Shown here in pieces: positions 6,441 to 12,810 of a stretch of DNA of 13,630 nt. How positions within the stretch are numbered: position 1 is the stretch's first letter; the number at the start of each line of letters is the position of its first letter. Location of the stretch: positions 1 to 13,630 of the forward strand of contig JAIPIO010000081.1 of the NCBI GenBank assembly GCA_021734595.1. Direction: 5' to 3'. The position numbers and the translations under genes are program-made. The notes under the pieces are model-generated. The model was not told the DNA's origin. It made no database searches and saw nothing but the letters and a program-made list of their open reading frames with translations. Source of the DNA: Kiritimatiellales bacterium (GTDB lineage Bacteria > Verrucomicrobiota > Kiritimatiellia > Kiritimatiellales > Pontiellaceae).

Positions 6441-6458
6441 TCGATAATATATTATCGA
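6441..6458. promoter_or_regulatory. Candidate Rex operator 1 (adhE side)
   Basis: A perfect 18-bp palindrome TCGATAATATATTATCGA. It lies 62 bp upstream of the adhE ATG and just downstream of the candidate adhE start of transcription, where a bound repressor would block elongation. The 6-6-6 layout equals that of classical Rex sites (TTGTGA-N6-TCACAA), but the half-site differs. Assignment to Rex is inference. Confidence 0.6.
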
Positions 6459-6470
6459 TATGAGTGCACT

Positions 6471-6499
6471 GATATACCGGCACCGGCCCTGCCGCGCAA
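6471..6499 (-). promoter_or_regulatory. Candidate adhE promoter
   Basis: On the minus strand, TTGCGC (6499-6494) and TATATC (6476-6471) are separated by 17 bases. A run of A with short interruptions (reverse complement of 6501-6520) lies directly upstream like an UP element. The boxes are only moderate matches. Confidence 0.4.
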
Positions 6500-6521
6500 C
6501 CCTTTTTTTAATCTTTTTTTA

Positions 6522-6539
6522 TCGATTGACATTTATCGA
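6522..6539. promoter_or_regulatory. Candidate Rex operator 2 (hydrogenase side)
   Basis: TCGATT-GACATT-TATCGA is the same layout and half-site as the site at 6441-6458 with one arm mismatch; the wider form is ATCGAT-N8-ATCGAT at 6521-6540. It covers the TTGACA -35 box of the hydrogenase promoter, so occupancy would exclude RNA polymerase. Confidence 0.6.
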
Positions 6540-6553
6540 TATATGGCTATTTT
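6526..6553 (+). promoter_or_regulatory. Promoter of the hydrogenase-rex operon
   Basis: A perfect -35 TTGACA (6526-6531), a 16-base spacer and TATTTT (6548-6553). The expected start near 6560 lies downstream of the ATG at 6543, which supports 6582 as the first translated start. Confidence 0.55.
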
Positions 6554-6581
6554 CGAGCGCACATCACCAAGGGAAAGAACC

Positions 6582-6839
6582 ATGAAAAACACCATAACCA
6601 TTTGCATGGGCAGCTCCTGCTTCGCCCGCGGCAACCGCGAAAACCTAGAGCAGGTTGAAACCTACCTGCACGCCAACCGCATTGCGGCCGAAGTCGGTTT
6701 AGTCGGTTGCCGGTGCCGCGGCGAATGCGGCCGCGGGCCCAACATCGAGTTCAACGGAATCCTGCACCATCAGGTCGATAGCGGCACCCTGCTCGATCTG
6801 CTCGAATATTATTTTGCGAACGTGACGATAGAGGCGTGA
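6582..6839 (+). CDS. Thioredoxin-like [2Fe-2S] ferredoxin (NuoE C-terminal-domain type)
   Basis: An 85-aa small electron carrier. C8-x4-C13 (CMGSSC) and C45-x3-C49 (CRGEC) give the four-Cys pattern of thioredoxin-fold [2Fe-2S] proteins related to the NuoE/HydC subunits. C43 is an additional Cys just before the second pair. No NuoE N-terminal helical domain is present. In related sensory-hydrogenase clusters a protein of this kind precedes HydS; it probably passes electrons to or from one of the hydrogenases. I start at the ATG at 6582 and not the in-frame ATG at 6543, because the homologous part begins there and the upstream ATG lies before the expected transcription start. It is the first gene of the operon, 74 bp before hydS. 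Confidence 0.85.
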   Translation: MKNTITICMGSSCFARGNRENLEQVETYLHANRIAAEVGLVGCRCRGECGRGPNIEFNGILHHQVDSGTLLDLLEYYFANVTIEA

Positions 6840-6913
6840 AACGTGAATAATTTTCAGATTGAAGAAGCGGCACAACAACCACGACTCAATCGTCACCCGC
6901 CACGGAGCAACCT

Positions 6914-8623
6914 ATGAACCGACTATCCCCGATCTATACCGAAAGCACCGACTGCCGCGACTGCTACAAATGCGTGCGGCGCTGTCCGGTCAAAGCGATC
7001 AAGATTGAAAACCAGCGCGCCACGGTCATCGCCGAGCGCTGCATCGCCTGCGGCATCTGCGTGGATACCTGCCCCGCCGGTGCCAAGAAGGTGCGCAGCG
7101 ACCTCGCCCGCGCCAAGAGCCTGCTTGAGCGCAACCCCAACGTCATTGCCTCGCTCGCCCCCTCCTACGCCAGCGAATGGCCGGGCCTGCCGCCCGAACG
7201 GCTCGCCGGCGCGATCAAACAACTGGGCTTTCGCGCGGTCAGCGAAACGGCGCTCGGCGCCGAAGCCGTCAGCCACGCGCTCGCCGGCGCGCTCAAGCAC
7301 GCCCGACCGGGACTGCAGATCTCGACCGCCTGCCCGGTGGTGGTCAACCACATCCGCAAATACATGCCGGACTTCGCCCCCCATCTCACGCCAATGCTCA
7401 GCCCGATGCAAACCCACGCCCAGTTGCTCAAGCAGCATTACGGCGCCGACTGCCGCGTTGTCTTTTTCGGCCCCTGTATCGCCAAGAAATGCGAAAGCGA
7501 CGAGCTGCCCGGCTATACCGATCTCGCCCTCACCTTCCGCAACCTTTTCCAATGGCTGGAAGAGGAGCAAATCAACCCCGTCGAAGCGGAGGCCTGCACC
7601 TTTGAACCCGCGTCCGCCGCGCGCGGCGCGCTCTACCCCATCATCGGCGGCATGTGCAAGACGCTCGAAGACTACGCGCTGCCGCAGGTTGAACTGCTGG
7701 CCGCCAGCGGCATGGACGCCATCCTCCAGACCCTGGAAAACCTGGATCCGGCCACGCTCGACGCACCGGTTTTTCTCGAAGCGCTCGCCTGCGCCGGCGG
7801 CTGCATCGGCGGCCCGCAGATCAACGACCGCAAGCCGATCCTTGCCGGCGAGCTCCCCGTCCGCAAGGCTGTGCGCGCCAAGCGCCGCGAGGAATATCCG
7901 CCCGCCGACGCCATCGCGTTTAGCTTCACCGCGCAACCGCAGCACGACGAATCGCAGGACGAAGGGCTGATCCGGATCGCCCTCCAGCGCGTCGGGAAAT
8001 ACAAGACCGAGGACGAACTCAACTGCGGCGGCTGCGGCTACGAAAGCTGCCGCCATTTTGCGCAGGCGCTGATCAGCCACAAGGCCGAGCCCGATATGTG
8101 TCTCTCCTTCCTGCGCAAACAGACGCAGAAAAAGGCCAATGCCCTGTTGCGCTGCATGCCGTCCGGCGTGGTGATCGTCGATGAACGGCTGCGCATCATC
8201 GAATGCAACGAGAACTTTGCGCGCATCGCCGGACCCGACGCCGTGCTCGCCTACACCGCCCGCCCCGGCATGGAGGGTGCCGATCTCCAAAAGACCATCG
8301 CCATCCATCCGCTCTTCCGGCAGGTGCTCGACGACGGGCAGGAATACCGTTCCGAGGCGCTGCGCATGAACGACCGACTGCTGCACGTCACCGTCTTTCC
8401 GATCGAGGCCGGCAAAACGGTTGGCGGCATCCTGCTCGACGTGACACAAACCGAGAATCGACGGGAGTTGATTGCGCAAAAAGCGCGCGCGGTCATCGAA
8501 AAAAACATGGCCACCGTGCAGGAAATCGCCTGCCAGCTCGGCGAGCACATGGCCGACACCGAAATCCTGCTGCGCTCCATCGCCGACGACTATGCCGACG
8601 CCCCGCCCCCCGAATACCCATGA
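6914..8623 (+). CDS. hydS: Sensory [FeFe] hydrogenase with PAS domain (HydS, group C-like)
   Basis: A 569-aa soluble protein. Domains in order are two [4Fe-4S] ferredoxin motifs (C14-x2-C17-x2-C20-x3-C24-P and C43-x2-C46-x2-C49-x3-C53-P), then an H-cluster domain, a further Fe-S motif C371-x2-C374-x4-C379...C396, a PAS domain (about 411-515) and a helical tail. H-cluster ligands are C140 (STACP), C188 (GPCIAKK), C293 and C297 (CAGGC). Alanine 139 replaces the Cys that serves proton transfer in catalytic enzymes (TSCCP), as described for the sensory HydS class, so low turnover and a signalling role are expected. The PAS domain may carry the signal to the phosphatase that follows, which overlaps by 4 bp (ATGA). 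The start ATG has GGAG seven bases upstream. A near-copy of the genome palindrome lies at 7547-7561. Confidence 0.93.
   Translation: MNRLSPIYTESTDCRDCYKCVRRCPVKAIKIENQRATVIAERCIACGICVDTCPAGAKKVRSDLARAKSLLERNPNVIASLAPSYASEWPGLPPERLAGAIKQLGFRAVSETALGAEAVSHALAGALKHARPGLQISTACPVVVNHIRKYMPDFAPHLTPMLSPMQTHAQLLKQHYGADCRVVFFGPCIAKKCESDELPGYTDLALTFRNLFQWLEEEQINPVEAEACTFEPASAARGALYPIIGGMCKTLEDYALPQVELLAASGMDAILQTLENLDPATLDAPVFLEALACAGGCIGGPQINDRKPILAGELPVRKAVRAKRREEYPPADAIAFSFTAQPQHDESQDEGLIRIALQRVGKYKTEDELNCGGCGYESCRHFAQALISHKAEPDMCLSFLRKQTQKKANALLRCMPSGVVIVDERLRIIECNENFARIAGPDAVLAYTARPGMEGADLQKTIAIHPLFRQVLDDGQEYRSEALRMNDRLLHVTVFPIEAGKTVGGILLDVTQTENRRELIAQKARAVIEKNMATVQEIACQLGEHMADTEILLRSIADDYADAPPPEYP
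7547..7561. repeat. Near-copy of the TTCCAA-N3-TTGGAA palindrome in hydS
   Basis: TTCCAATGGCTGGAA, one arm change. It encodes FQWLE. It is the only near match I found inside the hydrogenase operon and may be coincidental. Confidence 0.35.
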
Positions 8624-9798
8624 AAACGCTCTTTACCGAACTCGAATTCCATCAACTGCGCAAAGCCACGGAAAATACGCCGGGCGATGCGTTCATGATG
8701 CAGAAGGATGCCCAAAGCGGCCGACTGATCGCCGTGCTTTCCGACGGGCTCGGCAGCGGCGTGAAGGCGAACATTCTCGCCAACATGACCGCGCGCATGG
8801 CCATCCGCTTTGCCGAAAGCAACACCGGTTTCCTGCACTACGCCAAGATCATCATGAACGCGCTACCGGTCTGCCGCGTGCGCAAGATTGCCTATGCCAC
8901 CTTTACCGTGATCGACTGCCGCCACGACGGCACCGTGCAAATTGTCGAGCAGGGCAGCCCGCCGTTCATCCTGTTGCGCGGCGGCGTCCCGCTCGATATC
9001 CCCTGCACCGAATACGGCAATAACACCCCTCAGGACTATCGCAAGTTGCGCGTCTACCACTTCACCGCCCAACCCGAAGACCGCATCCTGTTCTTCAGCG
9101 ACGGCGTCACCGAAGCCGGCATGGGTTCGCACCGCTATCCGCTCGGCTGGCGCCGGCAGGGCTGCGCCGAATTCATTCAGGCCCGCGTGGCCGAAAACAA
9201 AGGCCTCTCCGCCCGGAAGGCCGCCGAGGCGATCGTGCACGAGGCCGTGTGCAAGGAACCCGGACAGCGGGCCTGCGACGACATCAGCTGCGCCGTCCTC
9301 TACTTCCGCACACCGCGCCGCACCCTGCTCGCCTCCGGCCCGCCGTTTTCCGAATCAGCCGACGCCGAATACGCCGAACTGATCCGCTCCTTCGACGGCA
9401 CCAAAATCATCAGCGGCGGGACCAGCGCCGACATCGTGGCGCGCGAGCTCAAACGCCCTATCCACACCGAACTGTTCCGCTTCCGGAAATCGGCCCTGCC
9501 GCCGGTCTCCAGCATGACAGGCATCGACCTCGTCACCGAAGGCATTCTCACGCTGACCGCCGTGCTGAACCTGCTCGAAGGCAACAAGCACTACACGCAG
9601 GTGAACGCCGCCACGTTGCTCGCCGAACGGCTGCGCGACTCCGACGAAATCCATCTGCTGGTCGGCACCAAAATTAACCAGGCCCACCAGGATCCGAGCC
9701 TGCCCATCGAACTGGAAATACGCCGCAGCCTCATGCGCCGGATCGCGACCACGCTCGAGGAGCGTTATTTCAAGGAAGTCAAACTGGAGTTCATATGA
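8620..9798 (+). CDS. SpoIIE/PP2C-family protein phosphatase with extra C-terminal domain
   Basis: A 392-aa protein. Residues 1-230 are a PP2C-type SpoIIE phosphatase domain with all expected metal Asps: GD23AF, SD42GLGSG, FSD161GVTEAG and CD220D221ISC. It should remove phosphate from Ser/Thr of a partner protein. Residues 231-392 form a second module (key parts KIISGGTSADIVARELKR and MTGIDLVTEGILTL) that I cannot assign to a known function; as far as I recall it accompanies phosphatases of HydS clusters. The start at 8620 overlaps the hydS stop, and its own stop overlaps the next gene by 4 bp, implying coupled translation and a role as output of HydS. The substrate is unknown: no anti-sigma factor, antagonist (STAS) or Ser/Thr kinase gene is in the window. 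The frame is open back to 8203, but that is hydS antisense-frame noise. Confidence 0.9.
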   Translation: MKTLFTELEFHQLRKATENTPGDAFMMQKDAQSGRLIAVLSDGLGSGVKANILANMTARMAIRFAESNTGFLHYAKIIMNALPVCRVRKIAYATFTVIDCRHDGTVQIVEQGSPPFILLRGGVPLDIPCTEYGNNTPQDYRKLRVYHFTAQPEDRILFFSDGVTEAGMGSHRYPLGWRRQGCAEFIQARVAENKGLSARKAAEAIVHEAVCKEPGQRACDDISCAVLYFRTPRRTLLASGPPFSESADAEYAELIRSFDGTKIISGGTSADIVARELKRPIHTELFRFRKSALPPVSSMTGIDLVTEGILTLTAVLNLLEGNKHYTQVNAATLLAERLRDSDEIHLLVGTKINQAHQDPSLPIELEIRRSLMRRIATTLEERYFKEVKLEFI

Positions 9799-10058
9799 AG
9801 AAAACCACCGTCACCATCTGCACGGGAACCACCTGCTACATCATGGGTGCCTCCCACCTCCAGCGCCTGGACGAAGTGCTGGACCCGGCGTTGCTCGAAC
9901 AGGTTGAAATCGTCGGCTCGCGCTGCCTCGGCTACTGCGACGCCAACGGGCACGGGAAAGCCCCGTTTGTAAAGGTTGACGACCAGCTGATCGCCGATGC
10001 CACCCTCGACAAGGTGCTCGCACAGATTCGTAAAACCCTGGCGAAAGGAGCACTCTGA
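9795..10058 (+). CDS. Second thioredoxin-like [2Fe-2S] ferredoxin
   Basis: An 87-aa protein with C9-x4-C14 (CTGTTC) and C44-x3-C48 (CLGYC), the [2Fe-2S] pattern of the NuoE/HydC C-terminal domain. It has no flavoprotein domain. It starts with ATG overlapping the phosphatase stop (ATGA), has TGGAG five bases upstream, and its stop overlaps the start of the hydrogenase gene (TGATG). The position suggests an electron partner of the hydrogenase HydA that follows, with the first-gene paralogue serving HydS, but that pairing is inference. Sequence between the Cys pairs differs widely from the paralogue at 6582-6839, so this is not a recent duplication. Confidence 0.85.
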   Translation: MKKTTVTICTGTTCYIMGASHLQRLDEVLDPALLEQVEIVGSRCLGYCDANGHGKAPFVKVDDQLIADATLDKVLAQIRKTLAKGAL

Positions 10059-11533
10059 TGTTCTACGACAACAACGCCAACCGGCTGCGCAAAGAGATCC
10101 TCATGCGGGTGGCGCGCGCCCATTTCACGAAAGAACCCGCCGACATGCTCGACCGCATCCCGATGGCCATGCGCCCCAAGCGCTCCGAACCCTCGCGCTG
10201 CTGCATCCACAAGGATCGCGCGGTCCTCAAATACCGCTGCATGGCCGCGCTCGGTTTCAGCGTCGAGGACGAAACCGACGAACTCAAGCCCATTAGCGCC
10301 TACTACGCCGAAGCCGCCCGGCGGACAAAGGCCGTTGCGCCGGCACTGACCGTCATCGACGAAGCTTGCAGCGCCTGCGTCACTTCGCGCTACAGCGCAA
10401 CCAACGCCTGCCGCGGTTGCATTGCGCGGTCGTGCGAGAGCGCCTGCCCCAAGGACGCCATCGAATTCCGCGACGGACAGGCCCGGCTCAATCCCGACAA
10501 ATGCGTCAACTGCGGTCTCTGCATGAAGGCCTGCCCCTACCACGCCATCATCCGCATCCCGATTCCCTGCGAAGAGGCCTGCCCCGTCGGCGCGATCACG
10601 AAAGACGAAGCCACCGGCCGCGAAACCATCGACCACGACAAATGCACCTATTGCGGGAAATGCCTGCGCGAATGCCCCTTCGCCGCCATCTCCGACCTGT
10701 CGCAGATGATCGATGTCCTGCAAGCCCTCAAGGGCGGCAAGGCCGTCGCCCTAGTGGCGCCGTCGGCCGCCCGCCAACTGCCGGGGTCCCTGCCGCAGCT
10801 CGTCACCGCGCTCAAGCAGCTGGGTTTTACCCACGTGGTCGAGGTGGCCGAGGGCGCCGACGAAACGGCGCGGCATGAAAGCGAAGAGTGGGCCGAAAAG
10901 ATGGGGGCCGGCGAACGCTTCATGACCACGTCGTGCTGCCCAGCCTACATTGAAACAGTGGAAAAGCATCTGCCTGGCATGAAACCGTTTGTCTCGCATA
11001 CGCCGACGCCGATGGGCTTTTCCGCCGCAAAAGTGCGCCGCGCCGATCCTGAAAGCGTCACCGTGTTCATCGGCCCCTGCATCGCCAAGCGCGTCGAGGC
11101 GGCCAAAAACCCGGAGGTGGACTATGTGCTGACCTTCGAGGAACTTGGCGCCATGCTCGTCGGGGCGCGCATCGACGTACTCGAATGCACCGACTCGCCG
11201 GCCGATTCCTTCGCCCACCGCGAGGGACGCGGTTTTGCCGCCAGCGGCGGCGTGACCCGCGCCATCCAGGCCACCGCCCCCGCGAAGGCGGCGCTTAAAC
11301 CGTTGCTCGTCGATGGCATCGACCGCAAAATGCTCAGCCAAATGCGCGTCTGGGCCAACAAATCGTGCTCCGGAAACTTCGTGGAGGTCATGTCCTGCAC
11401 CGGAGGTTGCATTGCCGGCCCGGGCACCGTCGGCAACCCGAACACCGCCCGAAAGCAACTCGACTCATCGCTGGAGAAAAGCCCATCGATGGTGGCCGCG
11501 CCATTGATCGAGGCTTCTTGCGGTACCGATTGA
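10058..11533 (+). CDS. hydA: [FeFe] hydrogenase, group B-like (catalytic)
   Basis: A 491-aa enzyme for H2 production or uptake. After a roughly 100-residue N-terminal region with C48, C49 and C61 come Fe-S motifs C118-x2-C121-x4-C126-x3-C130, C149-x2-C152-x2-C155-x3-C159, C171-x3-C175 and C196-x2-C199-x2-C202-x3-C206. The H-cluster domain has TSC293C294P (proton-transfer Cys present), GPC341IAKR and SC447TGGC451IAGP, so all four H-cluster ligands are there. This architecture and length fit the monomeric group B hydrogenases of anaerobes (TIGR04105 type). The partner is probably a ferredoxin or the small [2Fe-2S] protein upstream. No NuoF-like subunit is present, so it is not the bifurcating trimer. 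AGGAG lies seven bases before the ATG. HydE, HydF and HydG, needed to build the H-cluster, must be encoded elsewhere. Confidence 0.93.
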   Translation: MFYDNNANRLRKEILMRVARAHFTKEPADMLDRIPMAMRPKRSEPSRCCIHKDRAVLKYRCMAALGFSVEDETDELKPISAYYAEAARRTKAVAPALTVIDEACSACVTSRYSATNACRGCIARSCESACPKDAIEFRDGQARLNPDKCVNCGLCMKACPYHAIIRIPIPCEEACPVGAITKDEATGRETIDHDKCTYCGKCLRECPFAAISDLSQMIDVLQALKGGKAVALVAPSAARQLPGSLPQLVTALKQLGFTHVVEVAEGADETARHESEEWAEKMGAGERFMTTSCCPAYIETVEKHLPGMKPFVSHTPTPMGFSAAKVRRADPESVTVFIGPCIAKRVEAAKNPEVDYVLTFEELGAMLVGARIDVLECTDSPADSFAHREGRGFAASGGVTRAIQATAPAKAALKPLLVDGIDRKMLSQMRVWANKSCSGNFVEVMSCTGGCIAGPGTVGNPNTARKQLDSSLEKSPSMVAAPLIEASCGTD

Positions 11534-11581
11534 CGGACATTGGCCGCGACTGCTATTGTCGGCCCAATTGGAGATCAACAC

Positions 11582-12229
11582 ATGAATCATATGGAACGGA
11601 AGACCGCCGGCGTGCCAACCTTGAAGCGCCTGCCGCTTTACTTGCGGCTGTTGCGACGCATCAAAGAAAACGGGGAGGAATATGCTTCCGGCGCGGTGGT
11701 GGCCCGCGAGTTGGGGCTTGACCCCATCGTGGTGCGCAAGGATTTGGCCATCACCGGAGCGGTCGGCCGGCCGCGCCTGGGTTTCCAGATCGACGAGATC
11801 ATCACGGCGATCGAGGCGTTTTTGGGTTGGTCGAACACCGCCGACGCCTTTCTCGCAGGCGTGGGCAACCTCGGTGCCGCGCTGCTCGGCTATCAAGGCT
11901 TCGAGCAGCACGGGTTGCGCATCGTCGCCGCGTTTGATTCGTCCACCGATATCATCGATACGAAGGTGCACGGGAAGACGGTACTCGACATCGTAAAGAT
12001 GACGGCGCTAGCCAAACGCATGCATGTGCAGATCGGCATCATCACCGTGACCGCTTCGGTAGCGCAACAAGTGGCCGATGCGATGATCGCGGGCGGCATC
12101 CGCGGCATCTGGAACTTTACGCCGACGTCGTTGGAGGTCCCGTCGCATGTGATTCTTCAACGCGAAGAGCTGGCCTCGAGCCTGGCGGTGCTCTCCCACC
12201 GGTTGCTGCTGCAAGGTAGCGACGACTAA
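11582..12229 (+). CDS. rex: Redox-sensing transcriptional repressor Rex
   Basis: A 215-aa Rex-family protein: winged-helix DNA-binding domain (about 12-80), Rossmann NAD(H)-binding domain with GVGNLG (93-98) and FDSS (118-121), and a C-terminal swapped helix (ASSLAVLSHRLL). Rex binds DNA when NADH/NAD+ is low and lets go when NADH rises, turning on fermentative genes. The recognition-helix region reads LGLDPIVVRKDLAITGAVGRPRLGF, unlike the usual S-x-QIRKDLSYFG...GKRGVGY, consistent with an altered operator such as the ATCGAT-type sites at 6441-6539. I start at the ATG at 11582 (GGAG eight bases upstream); an upstream in-frame TTG at 11540 is unlikely. It lies 48 bp after hydA, so is probably last in the operon and autoregulated. 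Its stop overlaps the convergent gene by 4 bp. Confidence 0.93.
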   Translation: MNHMERKTAGVPTLKRLPLYLRLLRRIKENGEEYASGAVVARELGLDPIVVRKDLAITGAVGRPRLGFQIDEIITAIEAFLGWSNTADAFLAGVGNLGAALLGYQGFEQHGLRIVAAFDSSTDIIDTKVHGKTVLDIVKMTALAKRMHVQIGIITVTASVAQQVADAMIAGGIRGIWNFTPTSLEVPSHVILQREELASSLAVLSHRLLLQGSDD

Positions 12230-12729
12230 CCCTTCAGCTGTCCAAACAGGCGGTCGAGATGGCGCTTGGGCTTCACCGGCGGCTTGTCCTGCAGTACGAA
12301 ACGGCTCTTCTCATCGATGCGCACATAGGTACGCCAGCCATTGGCCTCGCGCCACGGCATGCAGACGTTGTCGATCGCCGTTTCCGCCGCTTCGGTTGAC
12401 AGCCCCAGCTGGCTGCAGGTCCAGATGCAGCGCGCGCGGTCGATGTTGCCGCGTTGCACGGCTTCGAATGCGTAGTATTCAGGCAGCTGCGCATCAATCC
12501 CCTGCTCCGCACGGAAATAGGGATTCTTCGGCGGCGGCATTCCGGCAGGCTTCATGTTTTCGTGGCCAAACTTGTAGAAGCCGCTCATCAGCGAAATCGC
12601 CCGGTCCAGCACTTCGTCGTGCTTCACCAGTTCAACAGGGTCGATGCCCGCCCGCTTCGCGATTTCGGCATATTCATTGATGCCATCGACAATGGCCTTC
12701 ACAATCCGGTCTGCCTGTAGTGTCTCCAT
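12226..12729 (-). CDS. Conserved-looking protein of unknown function
   Basis: I do not recognise this 167-aa protein. It has no signal peptide or membrane segment, is rich in acidic and helical sequence in the first half (METLQADRIVKAIVDGINEY...), a proline stretch at 64-70 (MPPPKNP), C101/C105 (ARCIWTC) and C123 (NVCMPWR), and a basic tail (KPPVKPKRHLDRLFG). Codon use is like that of neighbours and the frame is long and clean, so I believe it is real. The ATG at 12729 has only a weak purine-rich stretch before it. It converges on rex, with the TAG and TAA overlapping by 4 bp and no terminator between, so transcripts of the two probably collide or overlap. It is transcribed divergently from the DUF2851 gene. 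Confidence 0.7.
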   Translation of the reverse strand: METLQADRIVKAIVDGINEYAEIAKRAGIDPVELVKHDEVLDRAISLMSGFYKFGHENMKPAGMPPPKNPYFRAEQGIDAQLPEYYAFEAVQRGNIDRARCIWTCSQLGLSTEAAETAIDNVCMPWREANGWRTYVRIDEKSRFVLQDKPPVKPKRHLDRLFGQLKG

Positions 12730-12772
12730 AAGGCCGCCGATAGTATCGAACCGAATTCCGTATTCAACCGAA

Positions 12773-12805
12773 AACCTTCACTTGCGCATCTTGCAAGTTT
12801 TGGTT
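12773..12805 (+). promoter_or_regulatory. Stem-loop directly before the DUF2851 start
   Basis: ACTTGC (12780-12785) pairs with GCAAGT (12793-12798) around a seven-base loop. Beyond a three-by-three internal loop, AACC (12773-12776) pairs with GGTT (12802-12805). It ends five bases before the ATG and occupies the place where a Shine-Dalgarno would be; none is visible. Confidence 0.4.
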
Positions 12806-12810
12806 ATTCA

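Noticed and set aside
6379..6483. 35-residue extension of AdhE to 6483
   Set aside because: It would cross the operator palindrome and leader hairpin; the ATG at 6378 has AGGAG at good spacing and homology starts there.
6441..6540. Palindromes considered as FNR or Rrf2 (IscR/NsrR) sites
   Set aside because: They do not match TTGAT-N4-ATCAA, and no FNR or Rrf2-type gene is in the window, whereas rex is; still not excluded experimentally.
6923..8548. 541-aa minus-strand open frame opposite hydS
   Set aside because: Antisense to a gene with many conserved motifs; alanine/glycine-rich shadow translation without family features.
8203..8619. Extension of the phosphatase frame back to 8203
   Set aside because: Arg-rich out-of-frame reading of hydS; the ATG at 8620 overlapping the hydS stop is the expected coupled start.
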